From assembly GCA_963723235.1 (NCBI GenBank), contig CAVRPV010000010.1, positions 397,450-461,449 on the forward strand: a DNA stretch of 64,000 bases, written 5' to 3'. A program made the position numbers and the translations under genes. This document shows positions 26,879 to 35,654 of this stretch, piece by piece. The notes beneath the pieces are model-generated. The model did not search any database, was not told the DNA's origin, and was given only the letters and a program-made list of their open reading frames with translations. The stretch comes from CAIRTM01 sp963723235. GTDB lineage: Bacteria > Desulfobacterota > WTBG01 > CAIYCZ01 > CAIRTM01. Position 1 is the first letter of the stretch. Every line of letters starts with the position of its first letter.

Positions 26879-28540
26879 TCACCGCAGGGCAACAGGTACG
26901 CTATACAGGCCCCCCGACCACTCAACAAGGTCTGCAAGCGAGCGGGCAGCAAGCAGTTCACCGGTTGCCCGCGCCGTATCGACAGCGATGTCAACGGGAT
27001 AATTCACCAAACCTTCGACTCGCAGCCGCTTGACCTCTGATGCCGAAATTCTGGTGCTAAGAACAGACCCCTCGCCGGAAACTGCACAAATACAGGCGCG
27101 GCGCTCCTCCGGGCTGCGGCAACGCCACAGATGGGCTATGCCCGTTTCGCTCACGATATGGGTTACATCATCGCCGTATATCATTACGGGCGGCACAACC
27201 ATTCCGGTCAAGTCCGCCATGCGCACAGCACTCAGTTGCTCAACAAACGTATGCCGCCCGGATCCTGTCACGGTCCGTGCTATCTGTACAACCGCCTTTC
27301 TGCCGGGACGTCCCTGCTGTTGATACAATGGCCCCTGGGCACAAGCACGCCAGGCCGGAGTGGCATGACGGCGGCCTCCGGGGTTTGAACCCATATTCGG
27401 CGCACCGCCGAATCCCACAAGCCGCTCCGGCGTAACGGTTGAACTGTTGCCGTCCTGATCAATTTCAAGCGTTGAGCCGATAAACAGGTCAACCGCATAC
27501 TGTCCCGCCATTTGGGCGTAGGGCCGGTTTGAACGCAGCTCACCGTCAGGCCCAAGCGCAAAGATATCGCTGCGGGCGGCAACATATGCATCCATGCCGG
27601 ACTCGCCGCCAAAACAGTATACTGATTTTACAAAACCGGATTCAATAGCCGGAATCAGGGTCGGATGCGGATTCAGAGCCCAATGCGTACAGTGTGTACC
27701 TCGCATGCCCAATTCAGCCCCATAGGTCGGCAGCAGGAGTTCAATGGCGGCAGTATCATAGCCAATCCCGTGATTGAGCGACGTTATGCCGAGCGGTAGA
27801 TAAATACCCTTTAAGACCATCATAGCGATCAGGATGCTCTGCTCAGTAATCCTGGCCGGGTCGCGGGTAAACAGCGGCTCACACTGAAAAGGCGCATCGA
27901 CTGCCACAACATAATCAACCCAGTCAGCGGGAATATCAACCCGCGGAAGCCTCTCAACAACCTGCTGCACCTGAACGATCACGATGCCCTGGCGGCATTT
28001 GGTCGCCTCTACAATAAGGGGCGTTTCCTCGGTATTGGCGCCGGTATAAAGATTACCGTCTGCATCTGCGCTTACTGCTGCAATCAAGGCCACCCGTGGT
28101 GAGAGGTCCATGAAATAGCGGCTGTACAACTCTGCATAGGTATGCAAAGAGCCAAGTTCGATGATGCCGTTCCTGATCAGGGCGGCCAGCCTTTCAGCCT
28201 GTGGCCCTGCATAACTCACATCAAGACGCCGGGCAATCCCGCGCTCAAACACCAGCAAATGCTCGGGCAGATGCAGACATGATTGCAGCATATGCAGGTC
28301 ATGCACCCTGGCGGGATCAAGACACGCCAAAGTCCGGGCCAGCACCTGCGCCTGTTTCTGATTATTGCCTTCAATGCACACCCTGTCACCGGGTTCAAGC
28401 AGTTCGGTCAGCAGCGCACGAACGTCAGCATGCTTCACAAACTTACCCGCGGCAATTCCTGTACGCGCAAGTCTCGCATGCCGAGCACGTGTATTGTCGG
28501 CCAGACTGTCCCATGGCGGCTGTTGGTCAGGTTTTTTCAT
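26879..28540 (-). CDS. mdcA: Malonate decarboxylase alpha subunit-like CoA-transferase
   Basis: A 553-residue protein matching MdcA, the acetyl-S-ACP:malonate ACP transferase subunit of biotin-independent malonate decarboxylase. Its conserved segments include PGDRVCIEGNNQKQAQVLAR, DPARVHDLHMLQS, LFTRDPARITEQSILIAMM, GTHCTHWALNPHPTLIPAIE, YCFGGESGMD and VGFGGAPNMGSNPGGRRH. The length is that of MdcA (~550). None of the other subunits (mdcB, C, D, E, G, H) is present in the window, so it may work alone as a CoA-transferase on another dicarboxylate. It lies 19 bases downstream of a MarR-family regulator gene on the same strand and is probably controlled by it. Confidence 0.85.
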   Translation of the reverse strand: MKKPDQQPPWDSLADNTRARHARLARTGIAAGKFVKHADVRALLTELLEPGDRVCIEGNNQKQAQVLARTLACLDPARVHDLHMLQSCLHLPEHLLVFERGIARRLDVSYAGPQAERLAALIRNGIIELGSLHTYAELYSRYFMDLSPRVALIAAVSADADGNLYTGANTEETPLIVEATKCRQGIVIVQVQQVVERLPRVDIPADWVDYVVAVDAPFQCEPLFTRDPARITEQSILIAMMVLKGIYLPLGITSLNHGIGYDTAAIELLLPTYGAELGMRGTHCTHWALNPHPTLIPAIESGFVKSVYCFGGESGMDAYVAARSDIFALGPDGELRSNRPYAQMAGQYAVDLFIGSTLEIDQDGNSSTVTPERLVGFGGAPNMGSNPGGRRHATPAWRACAQGPLYQQQGRPGRKAVVQIARTVTGSGRHTFVEQLSAVRMADLTGMVVPPVMIYGDDVTHIVSETGIAHLWRCRSPEERRACICAVSGEGSVLSTRISASEVKRLRVEGLVNYPVDIAVDTARATGELLAARSLADLVEWSGGLYSVPVALR

Positions 28541-28559
28541 TCAGATACAACAAACTTTT

Positions 28560-29075
28560 CTATTTCCCCGGCACTTTCGCGGGCTTCTGGCGCGATGCGC
28601 ACATGCCTTCAACGTTAGCTGATTTTTTTTCTGCTTTTTCAAGAATACGAGCTGCCTCATCAAGCGCTTCAGTCAAATGCCGGCGTTCCTGTTCGCTAAG
28701 ACTCTGCAGAAGATCCTGCAGATGCTGAATATGAAAACGCTGAAACAACTCAATACGTGCGCGCCCTGTATCGGTAAGCCTGATGTCGCTCAGGCGGCGG
28801 TCCTGATGATTCGGGCTGCGCTGTACGTACCCGGTCGATTCAAGGCGTGAAATCAGGTTATTAACACTTTGGATCGACATGTCGGCCCTGCGGCTTATGT
28901 CGGAAACATGAATGATATCCCTATCATTAAAAAACGATAGAACCCGCATCTGCGTGATCGTCAGCACGGGCCGCGTTTTAACATTGGTGCCGAATTCAAG
29001 GCAACGCAGGATCTTCTGCAGGTTGCGTGCAAGTGCTTTTGGCGAATTATTCCGTTCCGGCATGGGGAGTTTCAT
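28560..29075 (-). CDS. MarR-family transcriptional regulator
   Basis: A 171-residue winged-helix regulator. The DNA-binding core is visible as TITQMRVLSFFNDRDIIHVSDISRRADMS (start and end diagnostic), then VNNLISRLESTGYVQR and the wing PNHQDRRLSDIRLTDTGRA. A basic C-terminal tail extends beyond the usual ~150 residues. It precedes mdcA by 19 bases, so the pair is likely one transcription unit. A perfect palindrome sits 24 bases upstream of the start and is a good candidate for autoregulation. Confidence 0.92.
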   Translation of the reverse strand: MKLPMPERNNSPKALARNLQKILRCLEFGTNVKTRPVLTITQMRVLSFFNDRDIIHVSDISRRADMSIQSVNNLISRLESTGYVQRSPNHQDRRLSDIRLTDTGRARIELFQRFHIQHLQDLLQSLSEQERRHLTEALDEAARILEKAEKKSANVEGMCASRQKPAKVPGK

Positions 29076-29098
29076 CGTGTACTGTGCGAATCGTCAAA

Positions 29099-29124
29099 AT
29101 ATACTACACATACATTTAGTATAT
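29099..29124. promoter_or_regulatory. Candidate MarR operator palindrome
   Basis: ATATACTA (29099-29106) and TAGTATAT (29117-29124) form perfect 8-base arms with a 10-base spacer, directly upstream of the MarR gene. A second, wider inverted repeat uses TATACCAAA near 29130 and TTTGGTATA at 29190-29198. MarR dimers bind such AT-rich palindromes. Confidence 0.55.
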
Positions 29125-29307
29125 GAATATATACCAAAGACCGTTTTTGTCAAGTCGGGGGCATGAGCGATTTGTCTTATAATCTGTTTTTTGGTATACC
29201 GTGCAACACAGGACGTATAGCACTGTTGATACCCTGAATTACGTGCGGTTTCAAATCCAGGAAACGGGGAAGTTCATAATAGAGTACTCAATATTTATAG
29301 TCTAAAA

Positions 29308-29895
29308 ATGAATCCAAAAAACCATATCCCCAACCGGCAGACCTGTCTTGACCTTATTGACGCAAGCGACATGCTGCCGCACATTAAAAAACACAGCCTG
29401 ACCGTTTGCCGGGTTGCCGTAATAATTGCACAGGCACTCAATGAGCACGGTAAGCACTATGATTTGGCAGAAATTGAAGCGGCGGCCCTTTTGCATGACA
29501 TTACCAAAACCCGCAGCCTGTCAACAGGTGAAAACCATTCTTTAACCGGTGCTGCAACCGTTTCTGCCTGGGGCTATCACAGCGTCTCCGATATAATCCG
29601 CCAGCATGTCACGCCTGACAGCGTTGAGCACACCCTCACTGCTGCCGAAATTGTCAGCTACGCTGATAAACGCGTGCTGCATGACCGTGTTGTGCCCCTG
29701 CATGAGCGCTTTGCTTACCTGAAGACCCGCTATGGAAGATCACAGCAGGACCTGCGACAGAATCGATGCCGCCCATCGATCGCACAAAACATATTGAACA
29801 ACGCATTGCAGCCATGCTGCCCGAGGGGATCCCTGAGAATTTTCCGGAAGAACACAAAAGCCCATGAGGGTATGTCTCATATGCACCGGCATTAA
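29308..29895 (+). CDS. HD-domain phosphohydrolase-like protein, frameshifted C-terminus
   Basis: A small HD-superfamily protein. HIKKHSLTVCRVAVIIA provides the first His, LEAALLHDI-type segment (AAALLHDITKTRSL) the HD pair, and HSLTGA and IRQHVTP further metal-binding His residues; YADKRV is also typical. From about residue 155 the frame turns to Arg/Cys-rich sequence unlike the family. In another frame the sequence IEQRIAAMLPEGIPENF continues to a stop at 29865-29867, which is the expected amphipathic tail. At least one indel therefore lies between about 29740 and 29800. Corrected length is ~185 residues. The substrate (nucleotide or phosphate ester) cannot be told. Confidence 0.8.
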   Translation: MNPKNHIPNRQTCLDLIDASDMLPHIKKHSLTVCRVAVIIAQALNEHGKHYDLAEIEAAALLHDITKTRSLSTGENHSLTGAATVSAWGYHSVSDIIRQHVTPDSVEHTLTAAEIVSYADKRVLHDRVVPLHERFAYLKTRYGRSQQDLRQNRCRPSIAQNILNNALQPCCPRGSLRIFRKNTKAHEGMSHMHRH

Positions 29896-29899
29896 CCGT

Positions 29900-30445
29900 C
29901 TAATCGGCACCGACTGCCTTCACGCCCTGCACACCATACCCATTCCTGCTTGCTTTTGACTGCCCGGAACCCGGCTGAGCCGGCTTCCAATACACATACG
30001 TTGGAAATATTGCACGAAATTTTGCTGCACATTGAAAATTCGCTTTCACGTAATCATAGATCATCTGATGCTGCGGATCCTCAGTATAGAGCAGCGCCGG
30101 TTCATGCGCGGGTCGCAGCTCCGGCAGCCAGGCACTGATCAGGCACCACACTTCTCTACCTGAATCTATCTGCGTTTTAAAAGCGGCAAATGTTTCCGGT
30201 ACAATAACAGGCACTTTCGCATAATAGCTAAAATGACTCCCGGCATGACCGATTGCAAAAACCAGCGGCTCGGAATCCGCTGCCCGGCCTTCAACAAACG
30301 CAACCGCCTCACGGTAATGCTGACGGTTCTCAAAGGAGATGTGCTGTATAGCAGGCCATTGTAAATACATAATAGCGCTGAGACTACAGCAACAAAAAAC
30401 ACTGACCGACCCGCAACGGACAATCGAAAAGCGCGGGCCAGCCAT
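29900..30445 (-). CDS. Membrane glycosyltransferase, C-terminal part after frameshift
   Basis: This frame continues the glycosyltransferase described in the next entry. Its genuine portion starts around 30345 with ENRQHYREAVAFVEGRA, the soluble C-terminal segment that follows the last membrane helix in GT39/GT83-like enzymes (REAV.. and Y...PV). The first residues of this frame overlap the upstream piece out of frame. It ends with YVYWKPAQPGSGQ and a short tail. Joining it to the upstream piece at about 30338-30352 gives a protein of ~520 residues. Confidence 0.72.
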   Translation of the reverse strand: MAGPRFSIVRCGSVSVFCCCSLSAIMYLQWPAIQHISFENRQHYREAVAFVEGRAADSEPLVFAIGHAGSHFSYYAKVPVIVPETFAAFKTQIDSGREVWCLISAWLPELRPAHEPALLYTEDPQHQMIYDYVKANFQCAAKFRAIFPTYVYWKPAQPGSGQSKASRNGYGVQGVKAVGAD

Positions 30446-31467
30446 TCCATGCCGCAGGCAAGCGTTAACAGGGTAAATGGCAGGGTCGGCAAAAAATAGC
30501 GCTTAAAGATGAACATGGGATTAAGCTGCAGATACAGCAGCAAGGGGACATTGCAAATAAGAATCGTATACATGCACAGCACAACCGAGCGCCTGCGAAG
30601 ATAAAGGAGCCCGCAAACAGACAGCACGCTATAGAGCAGCATGCCGGGCACGGTTGTAAAGCCGGGCAAAACAGTCTCATACATCTCAACCACAAATGGC
30701 AGACGGTCAACATTGAAAAACTGAACCTTGCCGGCATTTGCAATAAAAAATCTCAGCATGGGAGCATAGGCTGTCAGCGTTGCAAGCGCAGCGATTAAAA
30801 GCGCAAGCACAAGATGCTTCAACGCGCCGTCATACATGAAACGGGCCTGTCCCCTTCTCAGCTTCTGCTCGACCAAAAGCAGCACACAGCACACCACCTG
30901 CACAAAGGGGACCTGAGCCATATAGACATGGCAATACAACCCCAGAAATGTACACAGGACAAAAAACAGCCAGTTGCGTGCACTACCGTTTCTCAAAGCC
31001 TTGAAAAAAAACAGGGTTGCAAGCAGCGCAAAGAGCATCATGCCTGCATACCCGCGGGCTTCGGTTGAATGGTCAATATGAAAAGCCGATATCGCCAGGA
31101 AAAAAGTGCCCAGCAGGGCCGGCACAGTTCCGGTCAGCGGGCGGGCAAGGATGTACAAAACCGGCAGGGCCGCAACCCCCATACATACGGACGGCAGCCT
31201 GACACTCAGCTCCGATTCCCCCAGTAAAGCGATTGATATCCGGCATGCAATTGAATAGAAAGGATGGTTGTTAAAGTAAAAACCAAGTTGGCTGATCGTA
31301 TACCACCAGGAATGAGCCTTGGCGTATTCCAATGTGCTCCAGATCTCATCCCACCACAGACCCTGTTGAATATTGAAGCATCGCAGAAAAAGACCGACGG
31401 CAATGATTACAGCCAGAAAAACATACCGTTCGGTTACGCCCGTTTTTGCTTCTTTTTTTTCAATCAT
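30166..31467 (-). CDS. Membrane glycosyltransferase (PMT/ArnT-like), N-terminal part
   Basis: A polytopic enzyme with about ten hydrophobic segments. QQGLWWDEIWSTLEYA contains the acidic loop near the first helix typical of the PMT/ArnT (GT39/GT83) superfamily, which moves sugars from polyprenyl phosphate to lipids or proteins on the periplasmic side. HSTEARGYAGM is the conserved EARxY-type loop. The true frame holds to about YNGLLYSTS (near 30350), after which it runs out of frame to 30166. The ATG at 31467 gives a more usual N-terminus than the ATG at 31518. A divergent GT2 gene that probably makes its polyprenyl-sugar donor lies 160 bases away. Confidence 0.85.
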   Translation of the reverse strand: MIEKKEAKTGVTERYVFLAVIIAVGLFLRCFNIQQGLWWDEIWSTLEYAKAHSWWYTISQLGFYFNNHPFYSIACRISIALLGESELSVRLPSVCMGVAALPVLYILARPLTGTVPALLGTFFLAISAFHIDHSTEARGYAGMMLFALLATLFFFKALRNGSARNWLFFVLCTFLGLYCHVYMAQVPFVQVVCCVLLLVEQKLRRGQARFMYDGALKHLVLALLIAALATLTAYAPMLRFFIANAGKVQFFNVDRLPFVVEMYETVLPGFTTVPGMLLYSVLSVCGLLYLRRRSVVLCMYTILICNVPLLLYLQLNPMFIFKRYFLPTLPFTLLTLACGMEWLARAFRLSVAGRSVFFVAVVSALLCIYNGLLYSTSPLRTVSITVRRLRLLKAGQRIPSRWFLQSVMPGVILAIMRKCLLLYRKHLPLLKRR

Positions 31468-31678
31468 CACAACCACATTCCGGATACGCGTGTAGGCTGA
31501 AAAGACAATGAAAAGCACTCTTAAGCATTCGTATCCTGCAGCACAAGGTTAGGAGCTTTGCGAATTCTTTTAAAAAAAACTTTCAATTTTTATGCAAAAC
31601 CTATATTATTTTTAACTAAAAATCAATACGCAATGCAGGCTGGACTCTTCAAGAACAATCCGAGAGGCTCACCACACG

Positions 31679-32401
31679 ATGGACAGAGAAATTTTCTTAA
31701 CGATTGTCATTCCGGTATTCAATGAAGCCCGACGCATAACACCGTTTTTAATGGCCGTTGCAGAATATGTCAATCGATGCACATTCAGCTGTGAAGTCCT
31801 GCTGGTTGATGACGGCAGCACGGATCAAACCATATCGCTTGTCAATAACCTGCTTGAGCAGCATGTGCCCGGCATGTATCGCATCGAGCAGCTTGAACGC
31901 AATCAGGGTAAAGGCGGCGCCCTGCGAAAAGGAATGCTCTCTGCCCGGGGTCGCTACATTCTGTTTCTGGATGCCGACGGTTCAACGGCCATCTCTGAGC
32001 TTGATAATTTTGTACCTGCGTTCAGCGCTGATAACGATATATATATCGCTATTCGTACAAAAAAACATGCTGCCCCGCTCAAACGAAAATTATTTGGCTA
32101 TGGGTACATTTTTCTGGCAAACTTCATCCTGGGTATGCGGGTATCCGATTTTACCTGCGGATTTAAATGCTACAGCCAGCGGGCCGCACGCACGGTATTC
32201 AGCCGGCAGCGTCTCAATAATTGGAGCTTTGATGCAGAGGATTTATTTATCGCCAAAAAATTCAGCTTCAGGACCAGGGAAATTCCCGTATACTGGAAAC
32301 ATGTCGGAGATTCAAATGTAAGAGTCTTTAAAAATGTAATCGTATGCGGAATCGACCTTCTGAGAATACGCATTAATGAACTGCTCGGCCTCTACCGCTG
32401 A
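31679..32401 (+). CDS. Glycosyltransferase family 2, polyprenyl-phosphate type
   Basis: A 240-residue GT2 enzyme of the dolichyl/undecaprenyl-phosphate glucosyltransferase type. TIVIPVFNEARRI, LLVDDGSTDQT, NQGKGGALRKGMLSARG and LFLDADGSTAI are the nucleotide-sugar binding and DxD signatures, and DFTCGFKCY with FDAEDLFIAKK are acceptor-side motifs. It lacks the C-terminal membrane helices of longer ALG5 homologues but has a hydrophobic patch (FLANFILGM). It probably charges a polyprenyl phosphate with a sugar that the divergent PMT/ArnT-like enzyme then transfers. Confidence 0.9.
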   Translation: MDREIFLTIVIPVFNEARRITPFLMAVAEYVNRCTFSCEVLLVDDGSTDQTISLVNNLLEQHVPGMYRIEQLERNQGKGGALRKGMLSARGRYILFLDADGSTAISELDNFVPAFSADNDIYIAIRTKKHAAPLKRKLFGYGYIFLANFILGMRVSDFTCGFKCYSQRAARTVFSRQRLNNWSFDAEDLFIAKKFSFRTREIPVYWKHVGDSNVRVFKNVIVCGIDLLRIRINELLGLYR

Positions 32402-32627
32402 AGCGCCCTCAGTAGAACCAACGGGTATCTGCCAGCCAGGACCTGCCCGCAACTGCCGCATGCATGACACCGAACACCCTACCGCATTATCCAGTCAACT
32501 CTGCCCCGCTCATACCGTCCTTACAAGCAACGTATTTTATATTGCTATCAGGCCTTATTTCCACTATACTTTTTTGATTTTAAACCCACTTTTTTTACAA
32601 ATACTGTTTCAAGGGATGAGTAAAGCC

Positions 32628-33881
32628 ATGATTAATGCACGCACACTATTTCTGGCGACTGCATTCTGCACGCTTTGCCTTTGTATAGCTGCGTCTCCCC
32701 GGGCCATGGAACCTGAGCCGCCCTTCAGTATCATGTCTGAAGCTGCTATGCTTATAAACGCATATTCCGGTCAGATCATTTGCGCTAAGAACCCTGATGA
32801 ACTGATAGCTCCGGCAAGCCTGACAAAAATTATGACTCTGGTGGTTACCTATGATGAAATCAATAACGGCTCTGCATCGCTTGACGATCAGGTTTCCATC
32901 AGCGAAAAAGCCTGGCGCACCGAAGGATCAAAAATGTTTGTTTCCGTTAACAGCACGGTACCGCTGCGCCTGCTCCTTGAGGGAATTGCAATTGTAAGCG
33001 GAAATGATGCCTGCGTGGCGGTCGCAGAGCATATTGCCGGCAGCGAAGATGCCTTTGCCGAAAAGATGAACCGCAAAGCTGCTGAAATCGGCATGCTCAA
33101 CACTGTTTTCAAGAACAATCATGGCCTGCCCACCGAACAGCATACCACCGCCCGCGACATGGCCCTGCTGGCACGCTACTATATCAACAGACACCCTGAA
33201 GCCCTCCGGATGCACAGTACAAAAGAAATGACCTATAATGCCATAACACAGCCTAACCGCAATGGACTGTTATGGCTTGACAGCGGTTTCGACGGGCTGA
33301 AAACAGGCTGGGTTGCCTCGGCAGGCTATCATATCGTTGCAACCGCTCATCGGGATCAGGACCGCTTTATAGCGATTGTTATGGGAGCACAAAGCGCAAA
33401 ACAGCGTGAAACAATTGCACTGCAGCTGATTAACTACGGATTTAGAAACTTCACCACTGTTGAGGTTCTGGATCCAAAAAAAATACTTGAGCAGATAACT
33501 GTGTTGAAGGGCAAACAGGATCATGTAGCACTGGGAGCGGCACATTCGCTCAAGCTTACGCTTCCGCGTCATACACTCAACGACGTGGTCGTGCAAAAGG
33601 ACTTTGTTGACAGCATAACTGCCCCGGTCTCCCAGGGGCAGGAACTGGGCACAGCCCGTGTCATAATGCAGGACAAGGAACTCGCATCAGTGCCCCTGGT
33701 CGCGCTGGAAACCATTGAGCGTGCGGGACCCATACAACTGATTGTGCAAACGGTCAGGCTCTCGTTCATACAGCCCCCTTACTGGGGTGCGCTGTTACTG
33801 GCCCTGCTACTGATTGCAGCTTTTATTGTAAAGGTTTCATCGCGGCCAAAAAAAAACACCTTGTGGGATGCGCGGGCATAA
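32628..33881 (+). CDS. D-alanyl-D-alanine carboxypeptidase (PBP5/6 type)
   Basis: A low-molecular-mass penicillin-binding protein that trims D-Ala from peptidoglycan pentapeptides. After a signal peptide (TLFLATAFCTLCLCIAAS) come the three catalytic motifs: PASLTK (SxxK nucleophile), SGN, and LKTGWV (KTG). A PBP5 C-terminal beta domain follows, then a C-terminal hydrophobic helix (WGALLLALLLIAAFIV) and a basic tail, so it is anchored in the inner membrane facing the periplasm. The start is uncertain: the ATG at 32628 has AAGGGA 11 bases upstream; ATG 32616 sits on that site; a frame extends further upstream without coding character. Confidence 0.93.
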   Translation: MINARTLFLATAFCTLCLCIAASPRAMEPEPPFSIMSEAAMLINAYSGQIICAKNPDELIAPASLTKIMTLVVTYDEINNGSASLDDQVSISEKAWRTEGSKMFVSVNSTVPLRLLLEGIAIVSGNDACVAVAEHIAGSEDAFAEKMNRKAAEIGMLNTVFKNNHGLPTEQHTTARDMALLARYYINRHPEALRMHSTKEMTYNAITQPNRNGLLWLDSGFDGLKTGWVASAGYHIVATAHRDQDRFIAIVMGAQSAKQRETIALQLINYGFRNFTTVEVLDPKKILEQITVLKGKQDHVALGAAHSLKLTLPRHTLNDVVVQKDFVDSITAPVSQGQELGTARVIMQDKELASVPLVALETIERAGPIQLIVQTVRLSFIQPPYWGALLLALLLIAAFIVKVSSRPKKNTLWDARA

Positions 33882-33899
33882 GCGCGGGAATGATTACTT

Positions 33900-34631
33900 A
33901 TGAACGTTATTGCTATTATTCCAGCGCGTATGGGCTCTACCCGGTTTCCGGGCAAACCGCTGGCGTGTATCTGCGGCAAACCCATGATCCAGCATGTCTA
34001 TGAAAAAGCCGTAGCCTGCAAACTGATCGAGCGCGTAGTGGTGGCGACCGATAACCCGGCTGTGCAGCAGGCGGTTCAGGCCTTCGGCGGTGAGGTGTTT
34101 ATGACCTCACGGGACCATCAGACAGGAACCGACCGGGTAGCTGAAGTTGCACGCATACTCGATGCTGCAATAATCGTCAATATCCAGGGAGATGAGCCGC
34201 TGCTGCCGCCTGATGCCATTGAAATGGCCATCAGGCCGCTGATCGATGATGCAAGCCTTGTGATGTCAACTCTGAAAACCGCTCTCAAGCCCGAAGATGA
34301 CCCACGTGACCCGAATATCGTGAAAGTGGCAACTGATGCACGCGGACATGCGCTGTATTTTTCACGCTCCCCTATCCCCTTCAGACGCAACGACACACCT
34401 GCCGCTCAGCTCTATCGTCATATCGGCCTGTATGTTTTCAGACGCAGTTTTTTATTTGAATTCACTACGCTTCCTCAAACACCGCTTGAACAGGCTGAAA
34501 GCCTTGAGCAGCTGCGGGCATTGGAACACGGTCATTCGATTTTCGTCGCTGAAACCCTGTATTACCCCCTCGGCGTTGATGTACCCTCTGACATCGACCG
34601 GGTAGAGGCAATCCTGCGAACTCAGGGTTGA
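33900..34631 (+). CDS. kdsB: CMP-KDO synthetase
   Basis: A 243-residue 3-deoxy-manno-octulosonate cytidylyltransferase, which activates KDO with CTP for lipid A core assembly. IIPARMGSTRFPGKPLA is the nucleotide-binding loop, and HQTGTDRVAEVA, NIQGDEPLLPP and FSRSPIPFRR are diagnostic for KdsB. It is separated from the carboxypeptidase gene by 18 bases and from kdsA by 96 bases. pyrG, often found between kdsB and kdsA in related genomes, is absent here. Confidence 0.96.
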   Translation: MNVIAIIPARMGSTRFPGKPLACICGKPMIQHVYEKAVACKLIERVVVATDNPAVQQAVQAFGGEVFMTSRDHQTGTDRVAEVARILDAAIIVNIQGDEPLLPPDAIEMAIRPLIDDASLVMSTLKTALKPEDDPRDPNIVKVATDARGHALYFSRSPIPFRRNDTPAAQLYRHIGLYVFRRSFLFEFTTLPQTPLEQAESLEQLRALEHGHSIFVAETLYYPLGVDVPSDIDRVEAILRTQG

Positions 34632-34727
34632 TTTTTTTGTGGAAATAATTAATTGAATAGACTATTGATAAAGTGTGCAGGCAGGGCTTGAAACATCTTC
34701 CGAACGCACAATAATGAAAAAGGTACA

Positions 34728-35567
34728 ATGTCTCTGACACGTGAAATAAAAATCGGCCCGGTAACAATCGGAGGTAATGCGCTGGTATTGATTGCCGGCC
34801 CGTGCGTTATTGAGCCGGACCATCAACGAACCGTTGCGCTGGCTACCCGGTTGCGAGACATTGCTGCCGAGGCGGATATGCCGTTCGTCTTCAAGGCATC
34901 CTATGACAAGGCCAACCGAACCTCGATCAACGCATACCGGGGTCCGGGGCTTGATGCCGGCCTTGAACTGCTGCAGACAATCAGGCAAAGCCTGCACGTT
35001 CCGGTCATGTCCGACATACACGCGGTCAATGAGGTCTCCCCGGCAGCAGCGGTTTTGGACATACTGCAGATTCCGGCCTTTTTATGCCGACAAACTGATC
35101 TGGTGTGCGCAGCTGCAGCTACCGGCATGCCGCTCAACATAAAAAAAGGGCAATTCCTTGCGCCGGGCGACATGCGACATGTCATCGCCAAGGCACGCAG
35201 CACCGGCAATGATCAGGTCATGGTGACTGAGCGCGGCGTATCACTTGGATATAATAATCTTGTCGTTGACATGCGCAGCCTCGTGCAAATGCGCGATTTC
35301 GGCTGTCCGGTTATATTTGACGCGACCCACAGTGTTCAGTTGCCCGGCGGCGCTGATGCAGCTTCGGGAGGAGAGCGACGTTTCGTAGCCCCATTATGCC
35401 GTGCCGCAACCGCTGTCGGAATTGATGCCCTGTTTCTTGAAGTTTATGAGGACCCGGACAGTGCACCGTGTGACGGGCCGAACGCACTGCGAATAGATGA
35501 CCTGCCTGAGCTCCTCGCACAGGTAAAACAGATAACGCTCATCACTAAAACTCGAAAACCGGATTAA
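34728..35567 (+). CDS. kdsA: KDO-8-phosphate synthase
   Basis: A 279-residue aldolase that condenses phosphoenolpyruvate with arabinose-5-phosphate. IAGPCVIE, FKASYDKANRTS, DIHAVNEVSPAA, FLCRQTDL, NIKKGQFLAP and FDATHSVQLPGG are the family signatures; a Cys in IAGPC suggests the metal-dependent class, which uses Cys-His-Glu-Asp ligands. An AAAAGG ribosome site precedes the ATG. It belongs to the KDO operon with kdsB and kdsD. Confidence 0.96.
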   Translation: MSLTREIKIGPVTIGGNALVLIAGPCVIEPDHQRTVALATRLRDIAAEADMPFVFKASYDKANRTSINAYRGPGLDAGLELLQTIRQSLHVPVMSDIHAVNEVSPAAAVLDILQIPAFLCRQTDLVCAAAATGMPLNIKKGQFLAPGDMRHVIAKARSTGNDQVMVTERGVSLGYNNLVVDMRSLVQMRDFGCPVIFDATHSVQLPGGADAASGGERRFVAPLCRAATAVGIDALFLEVYEDPDSAPCDGPNALRIDDLPELLAQVKQITLITKTRKPD

Positions 35568-35654
35568 CCCGCTCAAAACAAATAGCGGGAGCCGCTCAAA
35601 AGAAACGACGCAAAAACGCGCCATAAGCCCAGCCGGCAAAGGAATGCTCTCACC

